A stretch of DNA of 64,000 nt from Crocodylus rhombifer. Taxonomy: Eukaryota; Chordata; Crocodylia; Crocodylidae. Both the position numbers and the translations under genes were made by a program. Below, one piece after another: positions 11,930 through 23,904 of the stretch (positions within the stretch are counted from its first letter, which is position 1; each line of letters opens with the position of its first letter). The notes below the pieces were generated by a model, which had not been told where the DNA came from, made no database searches, and was given only the letters and a program-made list of their open reading frames with translations. The DNA lies in the NCBI GenBank assembly GCA_038503035.1, contig JAVSML010025154.1, positions 248,001-312,000 on the forward strand, read 5' to 3'.

Positions 11930-13415
11930 CTGCATGTTAACAACTTTAAGTGGCTTAAAGCACTCCTGCAACTCAGTTACATCACTCCAGGGCAGGATGA
12001 TCACTAATCCACATAACTTTGCTCCTGTTCCATTAAGGTGTGGCCACTCCCCACAGCTGTTCTGCCCAAGTTGAAGTCTTCCAGTATCCCAGGATGTAGT
12101 GTCCCCTCCCCAGCCTCCTGTTCTGTGAGTCGGGGAGAGCGGGGCTGCCAGGTAGCAGCAGAGGCGGGCACAATGCCTTGCCCTTCCTGGGCGTGTCAGG
12201 CAGAGTGAGCACCACAGCCTTGGAGCACCTGGCATCTGTGATGCCTCCTGCCACTGCTGGGCCTGGCTCACTGCTCCCACCATGCTACGCTGGGGGCATC
12301 TCACTGTAAACCCTGACCCCAGCAGCAGCAGTGGAGTCTGCACAGGATGCAAAGTTCCTGGGGATGGTGGCAGCTGCTACTCCCCACCAGCACCAGGTGG
12401 TCACAGTACCAGGCTCTAGCCCCAGTCCCGGCCCCCGCCCACTCGCTGGGGTCCTTTCAGCAGGGACATCAGATAGTGGTGGCAATCTTGGAAACCCTGG
12501 GACCAGATAGCAGGAGGCATTTGATGAGGGTAGAGAAGGTGCTGCCAGAGGCTTCTGCCCTGTGCTGGGAACCCTTTGCTGGCTGGGAGTGTTTGGGAGT
12601 GCGGTGGAGCCCAGAGCTATGCCTCCTTTCCCCATGTGCTTGATGATATATACCCATGGGGGCACATGCAGGCTGGGTGAGTCTGACTACAGCTATTCCT
12701 GGCTCTGTAGCTCAGATTCCAGATTTCACTCACCTCCCATATGACCTGCACCAGGGTCTCCGGGAGATCATGGGGTCTCGGGAGGATCTGGTGGCCTCCA
12801 AGGCCCAGCCCCCTCCTTGTGCCCCCTCCACCACCCTGCTTGGAGGCTTCCTTCCTCCATCCCCTCCTGCTGTACCTGGGTTCTGCTGTGCCCCACACCA
12901 GTCACCCCATTCCCCCAGGGCAAGGGCATTGGCACTGTGTGCCCCCTCCCCCTGGGTGCCTCACTGTTCCTCAGGCAGGGGGTTCGGATGCACCGGGGGG
13001 AGGCTGATGGCTGAGGAGGGGTGGGGATTCCCTATTGCAGCCAGGCAGGATTTGGACAGGAGACAGCAGCCAAGCTGGGGGCTGTTGCAGCAGCTTTGGG
13101 GGTGGAGGGGCAGTCCAGGATGCAGCTAAGCTGGGGGGGAGGTTCCCCAACCCCCTCCTGCCCACAGCCTGTGCCCAGCCCTCCCTAGACCTTGCATGCA
13201 TCGGGACCTGGGGTTGCTGAGGATGCTTCTGACCAACATCCTGGGCCCCATGGGTACCATCTCCACCTGGAAGTGTGGGCAGGTCCTAGTCCTACCCCTA
13301 GCTCCTAGTCCTGCCCCTGTTTACCAAGCCTCTAGTGGCAAGTCACAGCTGTGCAGGCAAAGGACAGTCAAAGCAGGTTTTTCACCTTAAGGTGCAACTG
13401 CTCCATTAAACTGAG
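11930..13415. repeat. GC-rich block with weakly inverted ends
   Basis: About 1.4 kb of GC-rich sequence lies in AT-rich surroundings. The left edge ATGTTAACAACTTTAAGTGG resembles the reversed right edge ATGTTAACCAACTTAGTGCT. Long chance frames on both strands encode Pro/Gly-rich sequence without domains. A large non-autonomous DNA element is the best guess, but no target duplication was found and a host CpG-rich region is not excluded. Confidence 0.35.
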
Positions 13416-13694
13416 CAGCACTAAGTTGGTTAACATTTATACAGCCTATAGCGTAAAGTGTAATAAGACGCTAAACATTTCGGATGCCATACCATGAAAA
13501 ACAAACCAACCGTCCTTCCAAGACAAACTAACTTCAGTCTGACATACGTGCTAGCAATATACTGAAATTGATTCTTGGAGGTCAACATAAATAACTTGTG
13601 AAAGTGAGAGAGAGAAGCATTTGTAAAAGGCATGGGTTTAACACTAAGAAACAAGGGCATAATCCTGCATTTACTGATGCCCATAGTAAAGCTG

Positions 13695-13785
13695 GCAGGA
13701 GACAGGACAGGGTGGTACCTTATAGGCTAACTTGTTCAGAGAGGTATAAGCTTCTGTAGGCAAAGGCTTACCTACCTACTCCTCC
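13695..13785. repeat. Dispersed repeat piece (ACCTTATAGGCTAACTTGTT)
   Basis: GGTGGTACCTTATAGGCTAA followed by GTATAAGCTTCTGTAGGC matches a repeat often seen in sauropsids (CACCTTATAGGCTAAC...AAGCTTTTGTGGGC). The family was not assigned. A related piece is at 18893-18965. Confidence 0.5.
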
Positions 13786-13871
13786 TAATAGCAAAGCTGC
13801 CATTGTCTTTGTGCAAGTTCAGGCTGCAGATGCATTGGCTACTAATAAAGAAACAGGACAAAATAGTATGC

Positions 13872-13903
13872 ATTCTCTCGCACTCTCTCTCTCTCGCTCT
13901 TTC
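13872..13903. repeat. (CT)n microsatellite
   Basis: Imperfect CT repeat interrupted by two CG steps, followed by a C-rich run. Confidence 0.9.
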
Positions 13904-14379
13904 CCACCCCCCTCCCCTCTGCCCTTTAATGTTTGACTGTCAATCTTTGCTGCAAGCCACCAGTCCCACGTGGGAACCTGGATGAATGCCATACTTGCAA
14001 GTGAGTTTGTTTGCTATCCCCACATTCTGAAATTCTGTATCTGCAAAAAAAAAAGTCCATTTTGTAATATAAGCATGTGCATATTTAGGATGGAATATCC
14101 GTTTTCCAATACATGGTTCACTCTTCTCCCCCTCCTTGCCACCACGTCAGGGTTTGGTTTGTTTGCTTTTTTTAAGCCTTCTTCAGAGGCATTGGATGTT
14201 GGCTGCAGCCAAGGCTGGGAATTTTGACTGGAATGTGCCAGTGTTCCTGCTGTTTTCTAAACTGGAGGCTTCTGGCTAGAGGGCATTGCCCCTCTGCTCA
14301 GTGTCATATGAAATTGCTATATTTGGAGTCAGGAAGAACTTTTACCCCAAAGTCAGCTTGGTATTGACTTGGGGTGAGC

Positions 14380-14394
14380 GGGGGGGGGGGGGGG
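14380..14394. repeat. Poly-G run
   Basis: About 15 consecutive G. Length is unreliable in draft assemblies. Confidence 0.85.
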
Positions 14395-14585
14395 TTGCTT
14401 TCCTCTGTAGCAGTGGGTGTGGCTGTCTTCCTGGGATGTTAGGACTGTCATGGTCTTTCTGCGTTACCTGGAGCAGGTTATGGCATTAAGTCTTGTGTTG
14501 TGTCAGGCTTGACTGTGTGGTTTTGCTAAAAGTTCGGACAATGGATTTGTATCAGATGGCTTGGATAGGGATGATCTGGCTTTAG

Positions 14586-14646
14586 GCAGGGTATTGGACT
14601 AGATAACCTGTGGAGGTCCCTTCCAGCCCTACTTCTCTAGGACTCT
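14586..14646 (+). mobile_element. CR1 3' end fragment (short)
   Basis: About 60 bp match the CR1 3' UTR end: TTGGACTAGATAACCTGTGG and GGTCCCTTCCAGCCCTA, in plus orientation. Nothing upstream is recognisable as CR1. Confidence 0.75.
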
Positions 14647-17164
14647 ACACTGTGCTGATCCCAGCCTGAGTAAGTAGGTGACTCTGCCCAGGGTGGATCT
14701 GGTAGGGAGGGATGCGGTAGCATAGTTCCACCCCCGCCACCCTCCCCACTCTCCCTCCTGGATTTTGACTGTCCAGAACATGTGCAATGAGTTCTCCACT
14801 GCTGAGTCTCCTGTGCTGTGCCTCTGGTCACAACCCCCAGTGTTAATGAGCTGTTTTCAAAGACCTAGATCTTCTCCTGGGTCTGCCTACATGGAGTTCA
14901 TGAAGGAGCTTTGTAATAAGGAAGAGTATTAATGGATCTGTTCACTAAGGACTAGATCCTGGTACGCTAATAGAATAGTACCCAAGGTCTTGTCTGTGCT
15001 AAAAAGTGGTACATCTTCAATGATTTTAGTGTAGTAATACTACCTGCATATGCAAGTGTGGACCTAGTCTTATTAGTATCATGGTACGTAGAGCAGTTTA
15101 CTGTCTTCCATGTGGAACAGGGAATAATTGGGATTAAGTTTAGTGTGGTATAAGGACATCTTTATACTGGTATAACTTTGCCTGCACCAGGTTTGTACCA
15201 GTGTAACCACTATCTAAAACCATCCCACATCTCACTGACATATAGCTACTAACTTTTATAATTAATTTTGTGGACCAGGTCCCATTTCTGATGATTAATC
15301 TACCTGAAGTTAGTGGATCTGATTCTCAGTCATGATGATGCCACTTTATACCATGCTGGCAGCATAGAGGGGCCCTTAAAATGAGAGATGTTTCAAGTTC
15401 TCTTTACTCTGCCAGAAAGCTGTAAAGAAGCTTTACTACTTATAGGAATGGGATTCATGTGGGTTACTGGTGCAGTGAGTCCCTACCCACAATAGGTGTC
15501 AGAATCTGGCTGTGAGCTGTAATTTGGCAGAAGGAAATTGAATGAGGGTTGTTTATTTTATTATTATGAGGGAAGGAAGAAATATGTCTCGGGATCAATT
15601 TACTGATCTTCCTTCTCTGAATGGCATAAGCACTGCCAGTGTCAACACCTTCACACTAATATACATAGGTTCATGCTACGGGGTTTTGCAGGCCATTTGT
15701 TTGGTTGTTTGTTAACTTTATAGTGACATAGTTAAAAAAAAGCAAAGCGTCTAAGTATAGACACCTGGTTAGTTCTCTTCACCGTAACCCCTACCTCTAT
15801 ATTTTTTTGTTCTGCCTCATTTAGTGTGAACTTTTTGATCAGCCAGGGCTTTCCCCCCTTCCTTCTAATCAAAGAGTCAGTACATTTCATTGAGATTTTG
15901 TCTAATCTAAAAACTGAAGCTCCTCCCCTCCCTTTTTTTTCCCACGAGAACCTCTCATTTTGTGGTTAATTGAGGAAGTTGACTTTAGCAATTTAAGATG
16001 TAGTGGTTTTAAAAAAAAAAAAAAACAGTAGCCGTTAGCACACAAATCTATGCCTAAATATGTTAACAGGTGCAAGAACAGTCTCATCACATGCTAGCTA
16101 CAGGAAACCTATTAACCATAGTGTGTAGGTTACAGATGGGTCACGCAGATACGTTAATTTTCTGGTATTGAATTTTCTTAGAAACTTTGCAGTGTCTCTT
16201 TTACCTGGACGTGGCTTTAGATATCTTTGAGATGTGGATTATTTTAAATGGATAATCTAGAGCTAATCAATAAAATCAAAGACACTCAGGTTGACCTGGT
16301 ATTGTAGAGCTGTAAGGGAAGCACAACTAATGGTCTGAGCTGCAGGAGGTTTCTTGCATTAATCAGGATCTCAGTGCTTTTGCTGGTTTTAGGTTGCAGC
16401 CTTCAACCCGGTCTGAGATGTAGCTTTCCCTCTCTGAATTAGGCTATTTGGAAACATACCATATGGACAGAGAAGAATGGTACCTTTCTGGAGTCATTCA
16501 TCTGCCTTTCAGGGCATCTTTGAAACATGTAAAGCATCGTATGTATAACTACATTCTGGCTTGCTTAGTTCTTCCCTGCTGTAGGAAGACAGCAAAATAA
16601 AATCTCTTAACTCAAATAAAGACCACATTAAGAAGGGAAGCAGTTTCCACCCTGGACCAAACATATCCCTGGGCGTGTTCAGTTGGCTAAGGTTATGTCA
16701 AGTCTCAGAAATGGCTAACCCGTGGCCAGAAACCCTTACGGAGGTCTTTCTCTGCTCCTTTACTTACTGCTGTGGCAAAGGTCACCTGTCATTTGTTTAT
16801 CCAGCCCTGAGCTAGGGAATTCTGTGCAGTTCTGCCAAAGTGCTTGCTATCCACTCGAGACAGATCCTATCCAATGCTCCTACTCATTCACTTTAAATGA
16901 ACATGATGGCAGAAAGTAATGATGTGTTGTGGCTGCCCTGACCAGTCTGCCAGTTAACACAGTATTTCCTGTTACCATACAATGAAGACATAACTCCTTG
17001 CTGGAAATCACTGTGCGGTCTGTGTAACCCGGGCTCTGGTTTTAAGACATTTTAAATCAAGCCACTCTGCTTAATAACAAGGCTGTGTGGCAATTAAAGG
17101 TGCAGGAACATGCAGGCTGAAGCCTTGCCTCTGTAGGGGAGAGTTCTTCCATTGCTAACAGCTG
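14647..17164. other. Intergenic, no gene; possible old MITE debris
   Basis: The segment about 14990-15230 (TTTTAGTGTAGTAATACTAC, GGTATAACTTTGCCTGCACC) looks like decayed reptile MITE sequence, but ends could not be set. The remainder shows nothing. Confidence 0.5.
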
Positions 17165-17440
17165 TTCAGACGTGAAGAGAAGATGTATGTCGTGGACTTG
17201 GGTTCATGGGAGATGGATGTGCCATAGACCTCCTGGCCAGCTGGAACAAGTTACTTGGTCTCCCTGGGCCTTCCTTTTAGTTGCCCTTTTTCTGTTCTTG
17301 TCTACTTAGACTATTAAGTTTTCCACAGCATGAGCTACCTCTTACTGTGTGTTTGCATAGTCCCTGGCATAATGTGGCCCCTAATCTTGTCTGGGACATG
17401 CAGATAGTCCTATAATGCAAATAAAATAAGAAGCTGCACT
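17165..17440 (+). mobile_element. MIR SINE (nearly complete)
   Basis: The order is GGACTTGGGTTCATGGGAGA, AACAAGTTACTTGGTCTCCC, TAGACTATTAAGTTTTCCAC, ATAGTCCCTGGCATAATGTG, GGCCCCTAATCTTGTCTGGG and ATAATGCAAATAAAATAAGA. This follows the full MIR consensus including the L2-like tail with TAATGCAAATAA. Confidence 0.8.
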
Positions 17441-18023
17441 GATTTGGATAAACAAACTGGCAAAATCCGCTCTGAATAGGGTTACATAACATAATATAAA
17501 AAATGGCTTCCGAGGCCAGGAGCCTGTCTGAGTTAATGTTCCTATTGTGGGCAGCACTGGAGAGAAGTTATTGTGTGAACAGGGAAGCTTCTCTTACTGT
17601 GCCTTTTGCCAATTGTGTTGTTACTAAATGTACCGTGAAGGAAGTTCCTGCCAGCGTCACTCCATGATGCTGAGTTTTCTGTGACCCTTCGCTGTTGTTA
17701 CCTGGCTGAGTCAAAGAACTTGCCTTTTTTTATTTCCCCTTTAGTCCATCTAACTCTAGTTTCCAAAGCAGCAAGGCGCCATTAAGGGTGGTCTCTTCCT
17801 TTCCTCTGTACCAGAAAATGATTTTACCTAGAATTGGGCTTTTTCCTGCTAATGCCAGGCCTCACCTATGCCTTGCACTGAATGCTCAGCAAGTTTCACG
17901 GTGTCACCTGAGGAGAACTCGCCAATTCTCCTCTGGGAGGGAAATTTTGAGAAAGACGTCCCTCCCTATGCTTTTAAAAGAAACCTTACATCCATGAAAT
18001 AAGGAATGCCATTGGTTTATAAG

Positions 18024-18285
18024 CAGGGATCCTGGTTTTCTCTGATTTAAAAAAATCCCCAATTTTCAGTTAAAAAAAAAAAAGTAACCCCAAAGCCACA
18101 TTTTTCCATGATTCAAATGAAACACCATTATATATACATATTTCGTCCTTCCCTCATAATAATAAATATATATAGTGGTGTTTCATTTGAATCATGGAAA
18201 AATGTGGCTTTGGGGTTACTTTTTTTTTTTTTTTTCAAACTGGAAATTGGGGATTTTTTTAAATCAGAGAAAACCAGGATCCTTG
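18024..18285. mobile_element. Palindromic hAT-type MITE
   Basis: The element is almost one long inverted repeat. It starts CAGGGATCCTGGTTTTCTCT and, read reversed from the right end, CAAGGATCCTGGTTTTCTCT. Both arms continue through CCCCAAAGCCACATTTTTCC and AATGAAACACCA to a short AT-rich centre near 18140-18170. TTATAAG flanks both sides (18017-18023 and 18286-18292). The termini and 7-8-bp target duplication suggest hAT, and there is no coding capacity. A second diverged copy is at 4951-5174. Confidence 0.8.
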
Positions 18286-18292
18286 TTATAAG

Positions 18293-21200
18293 TCAGGAAG
18301 CTGTCTGGCAATTTTGGTGTTTCTAAGCTACAAGATGGGATGAGAAATAAATATATTCTAAGCCCCCCTCTACATGTTACAGGTATCATTCAATTAATTG
18401 GTTCATTGCACAGTTACCTTGAGACCAGATACACGTGCAAAGTGCTTATCACACAATAAAAAGCTCCAACCAGCTATAAATAGATAGATCTTGAAAAGGT
18501 GTACTAACTTTATAGCTGGCTGCTATCCAGCTTTAATTTGCATGTGTAGCAGCGACCCCCCCCACCCTGCAGCTAGAAGCCCCTCAACTGGGGTGCATGG
18601 GGCTCCCAGCTTCAGGAGCTCATTTCTTTCTGGTGCAGGGGGAACCTGGGATTCGGCTTCCCCTACACAGACAATAAGGCACAAAGGGATCTAATGTTTA
18701 ATCCCAAAATTGCACCTCCTGTCATGCACATGTGGCATGTCAGGAGGTGCTGTTGTGTGAATTGCACATGAGATCCCACCATGCCTTCACCTGCACATGT
18801 AGAGGGGGCCTAAGAGTGTGCTTGATGGGGGTGGAGACAGGTAGTTAGCCAGGCTGGTTTCAAGTCGGGCAGAAGGGAAGGTAGAGATGTGCAGTATAGA
18901 CTTACTAAATTAGAGATGCATGAGCTCTTGAAAGCCCGAGTTCACATCATCAGATGAGGTATAGTCGATTTCAGTGTTCCTTCCTTACCCTAATCAGTTT
19001 CCTCTACTGCTTGGATAGGCCTTTCACACACTAGCTGGGAGAGAGACAATATTTAAAAACAATATATTAATGGGGGAGTCATGAAATTTTTGTTTTGTTT
19101 TTATTTCTTTTCTACTTGATTAGATTTCACGGTAGCAGATATTGGTGGTCTGTCTTCTGTCCCTGCCCGGTCTCCTAAACAACAATCTTGATTTTCAGCA
19201 TTCTAAGTTTGGGGTAGCCGAGATTTGAAGAAGTAATAATTTTTATGTGTAAAACAATCTCTCTCTCTTTAACATCCCAGTCTGGGCCTTCCAGATACCT
19301 TTCCCTAGTGTGGTTAGTAACTAAGTGTAATAAAACCTCAGATACAACCGTGGATCTCAGAACTTGAGGTTTTTTTCAAAAACATAGGTTTGAATCTGGA
19401 TTTGTATTGGGGGCCTGGACTCAGCTAGGGTGAGAAATTTAAAAGTGGTGTTTTAGCTAACATGTGGCCCTGAGATAATAGCTGTTGATTTGCTACTTTG
19501 TTACAATGTAACAACAAAGAACATTTCCATGCTAAAGGGAAACTTGTTTTCGCTTTCTTACTCTGAGTAAAACACCTGATTTCTGTTAGCTGGCTATGTT
19601 TGAAATAATAACAGCAAAAATCGTGCCGCGGCAACTGCCTAAAGGCATACAGAATATTTTGAAATATTATTTTCATGAAAAAGTTACGTGGGCTGTGTCT
19701 GAAATTTTAGATCTGGGTGTGGCTTGGATGTCAGTATTTCGACAGTATCATTTTAATATTTATAACGAGAAGCAATGGTTTGTTCTTGTAGTGTCACTGT
19801 CTTTTAGTGAATAATAGCTTTAAAGTATTCTCTTCTCTTTCATCTTGACAACTGCAGAACAGGAGCAGAAACTGATAATTACAGACTTGAAAAGCATTAT
19901 GCTTTTACAGGCAATAATGATGTAGTGTAAATATTAAAGAAAGTGAAAGCACATATACATGTTGTCTTTCATCTGGGAATGTCCAACCACTTCATGTAGA
20001 TATTAGGTAATAACCTTGTGTAGTAAGTAAATAATATTTCCAATTTACTTCTGGAGGTTAAGTAATTTTCCTCCCAAAGTCACCTAATCAATCCATTTCA
20101 GAATTGGGCATAAAATATAATTTTGGCCAGCCAGTGGTAGAGATGGAAGTTGAGCTTGTGAACCTGTGAGTAAAACTAGCCTACCCAAACCTTATTCCAG
20201 GTATTGTTCTTCTGTCCAGTAGATTATTCTTCCTTCTTCACTGAAGGATGATTTTGATTTCATTAGTTTCATTTATCTCCTTGTTTTAATTGGTAATTAA
20301 CATTCTTATAGACAAATAAATCTGTGCCTTTTAACCAACAAAGGCCGTATAAATGAGATATAAGCAGTGAATAACATTCTGGACTGGGTGTTCTTCACTG
20401 TCCCACCATTGTTGATAAGGAAATGATCAATTTTGGAAAAAAAGATGGAGTGAGGCTGAATGGAAATCTTTCATCCTATACCAGTGCTATTCAACTGAGT
20501 GACACACAAAGTTTTTGTTCACCCAGTGATATTTTAGAGATTCTCATCTGAGGCATGTTTGTTTAGTTAAACTTTTTTTTTTTAATGGCTTTCTCTTTAT
20601 CTTCTCTCACAAACATGCTCTTTACTGAGATAATATTTGGCATTGTCTAGAACAGACTATGTTTAGAATAATCTACACTCTGATGTCCAGGGGGAGAGAG
20701 AGATCCCTGAACTCTGTTCTTGGCGAGTGTAAATATTGATGTACTCAAAGGCATGGGGACCTCATGGTCAGTCCCAGCATAATGGTACAAAGTACTTAGC
20801 ACCACCAATTGTAGGCAAGGAGGAAGCTGACAGATGTGGACCAGATTCTATGGTACTACATCTGTATTTTTCATCCATTTAAAAAGCAACACACCTAACC
20901 ATGTAGCATCCACAAGACTTACTCCTACCCCAGATAGAAAAGTCTTTGTCCAGTACAAGTGTGTAAGGAAATCTGTGCTCATTGCTGTCACTTATGTACG
21001 CATTCATGCAAGGTAGAATAACGCAGAGTTCCAATTGGCAACAAAAGTTAATGGCTACAGTATCCCAAGGGAGACAGAAAAATTCGCAACCTGAACTTCC
21101 TCTCTCAAGAATTAGATTTAGATTTGCAGAGGATCTGACCCAACTTGTCCAACAGCACTACAGATACCTTTGAACTCAGATATTCCAGACCTCCTACCAG

Positions 21201-22011
21201 GTTGTGAAGGTTCAGAGTAGATATTCAAGACGTACAAGTAGCCTATGGTAGACCAGTCCAAAGACTTCCCTAATCTTCAGTTGCCCATGGTGTATATGGT
21301 GCTGAGTCTCTGATGCACAAGATTTGTCCTGGAAGATGACAGTTCTTACAATTTGGATCTAGAAGGGAGTATTTTCTATTCCCTATTTGCAAATAGTGAT
21401 GGATGTACAGTTGCTTGGAAATGAAAGAACCTAGCAGGAAGTATGTTTCATGCCAATATCTTAGGCCCACTGTATGAAAAAGGGATAATTGCGTTCCTGG
21501 CAAGAGTTCAAGCCAGATGTTCAAGAAGCAGCTTTTTTATCAACCTGTTGGCAGGGAGCACTGTTTTAGGCAATGTGAACTTATTTATTTTTTTTCTTTT
21601 TCCTGGGATTGTAGGGAAGGGAGTTATGTCAAAATACTCTCAAAATAATATTGCTGCAGTGTAATGTGCTGATGCATAAGTGTTGATAGTGGGGGTGCAC
21701 AACTCTGCACCGCTGCCACCGTTGGTGCTGCAGCTGAGTGCTGGCTCTGGCTGGGCTGTAGCCCCACACCCTACTGTCAATGCAGAAATCATGCCTCTGC
21801 AGCTCCTGTGCCTTAGGTCTGGCTTGGCTTCAGCCCTGCGCCCCACCATTGGCCCAGAAATCTGGGGGGAACCTGCCCCCATTTTGCCCCCTGCCACGCA
21901 TTGCCTATGGTAGTATGCGTCAATCAAATGAGAGAACAAAGAGGCAGGAGCTTGTCCTCTGAAACTAAGGAGGTCCTAAAGCAAGTAGGACCTGCTCCTG
22001 AGCAGCTCCCC
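18293..22011. other. Intergenic, nothing recognised beyond small repeats
   Basis: A GC-rich patch at 21685-21910 encodes only chance frames and may be a decayed insertion. No gene. Confidence 0.55.
18893..18965. repeat. Dispersed repeat piece (ATGAGCTCTTGAAAGCCC ... ATCATCAGATGAGG)
   Basis: ATGCATGAGCTCTTGAAAGC then TTCACATCATCAGATGAGGT resembles the GAGCTTTTGTGGGC...CTTCATCAGATG repeat. Decayed. Confidence 0.45.
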
Positions 22012-22690
22012 ATGGATGTGTCTACACATGCAATTAATGAAACTTATACTGTGGAGCAATTTGCACCTCAGTAAACTACTACCAGGTGTAGTGTGTACAT
22101 GTGCACCCAGGACAGCAGCAACTTGAGCTGAGGAGGAGCAGTTTAAGTCAGGGGTATTCCTGCCTTGCTCTGACCCCCCTGCAACAACCTGGGGGAGCCC
22201 CAGCCTGCAGCTGCAACTGCCTGGGTGTCAGCCCCAGGTTGGCAGGGGGCACAGGGGTCAGCTTTGGGCCCTGAGTAGTGGCAACAGTGTGGCCCAGGTT
22301 CCAGGAGGCAGCCCCGGGCTGGCAGGGGACATGTGGGGGTGATCAGGCCTGGGCAGTGGGTGACTGTGTTGGGTGGTGGAGGAACTGGCTGGGCCCCAAG
22401 GCTCCCACACCTACTGAGCCATGTAGCTAGGCAGCAGACAGGAGTATCATCCCCTGCTGACTGGGCTGACTAGGTGCAATTTACATGCAGGCCACCATCT
22501 ACATGTGCCTTGCTGTGCAGTAAATAACTCCACAGTAGGATAGTTCTTTCATTTACAAGTACTACCCTGCTGCGGAGTTTATTAATTTCCCATGGCCTAA
22601 TAGCACTGCATGTGTAGATGTGAGACATTTACTGTGAAGCTAACTAGGCAATTCTATAGTAATGTCTCATGTAGGTGTGCCCCTGTGTCA
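22012..22690. mobile_element. MITE-like element related to the one in EPAS1 intron 7
   Basis: The left part contains TGTGTCTACACATGCAATTA and the right part GCATGTGTAGATGTGAGACA then ATGTCTCATGTAGGTGTGCC. GAGACATTTACTGT and the GTGTCTACACATGC terminus are shared with 62480-62994. The GC-rich middle (22120-22450, CAGCCCCAGG-type) has no ORF. Ends are approximate and no target duplication was identified. Confidence 0.6.
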
Positions 22691-22949
22691 GAAAAGGTCA
22701 CTAGCAATGCCAGCTGTATCCCTTTCAAGTAAACCTAACTAGATTGTGGGAATTTTAACCCAGAGACTTTTCTTTTCTCTTCAATGGGAATCCTTGAAGT
22801 ATGAGTAGATTGAATCCCCAGATAAATCTGAGAAAAGGAAAGAAGATAAAGCATTTGTGAACTTTGGTAATAAACAACCAAGTTAATGTTAGACCTGGCC
22901 AGGAGAAATATGTATGACACAGTAAATGAAACCCACTTGTGTCCCTGAT

Positions 22950-22971
22950 TTTTATTTATTTATTTATTTTT
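22950..22971. repeat. (TTTA)n microsatellite
   Basis: Five units of TTTA followed by T-rich sequence. Confidence 0.85.
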
Positions 22972-23833
22972 AAGACCTAGATACTCCTATAATTCCACTG
23001 AATGACTACACTTGAAACAACTTGAGTATTGGCCCTGTAGATTTTGCAAGTTTCTCATAAATGGCAATGAACTGCGTAAGAAAAATGGTTTCACTCTCCT
23101 ATCTGCACACCCAACATGGCAGGTGTGAAACTGGAAGATAGTTTTGAAAGTTATTCTAAATTGGAAAGTGGAAACAGATGTTCATTAACTCTGACTTCCA
23201 TGATTGAAAACCTTCTCTTACCCAATTTATACGTAGACACTAACAGAGGGAAAAGGGGATGACTAATTTGTGTTTTGTTCAGTTTTTTTTAACTTTATGG
23301 AGTTTCTAGTATGCCTAGAAATAAAATATGCTATTGGCCAATTCACAAGATATATATGCAAGAAACATTATATATTATGCATCATGCCAAACAAACAGAT
23401 TTCATTCAGCAATCTGACATGAACTATCTACCCTACCCACAACCACTTCATCGTCATGACAGCATTGTAAACTCCAGCACATTTAGTTCAGATCTCATCT
23501 GTACCAGATCTCAGTGTTTTCATTCAAATCATCTCTGTGTGAGATTCATATTCTCTGTATCTGTTCAGGTTTGCACATGCATTCATATATGTAAATAGGC
23601 AACGGTGCCTTATTATATCATTTTTTTGTTAGGTAAATTCCTATGAATGTGTATACACTCAAGAAAGTTCCCTCACAGACTGCCTACTAAAGCTGATCTG
23701 TTTTTGGCTATCACAGATATAAGTGAAATACAGATGCACTTGCTTCTACATGACTGAAACAGGGTTTCTTCTCATATGACACTCTAGAATCACTTGGAGA
23801 AAGATTTTTGGTTTGAAGTTCCTAGAACTACTT

Positions 23834-23836
<3 letters not shown>

Positions 23837-23870
<34 letters not shown>

Positions 23871-23904
23871 ATGTGTATATATATGTGTGTGTGTGTATAT
23901 ATAT
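23837..23904. repeat. (TG)n/(TA)n microsatellite
   Basis: A GTGTGT tract passes into TATATA, GTGTGT again, and TATATA. Confidence 0.95.

Noticed and set aside
12033..13200. Several overlapping frames of 60-157 codons in the GC-rich block
   Set aside because: Frames overlap on both strands and are Pro/Gly/Trp-rich from base composition. No recognisable domain or splice-consistent structure.
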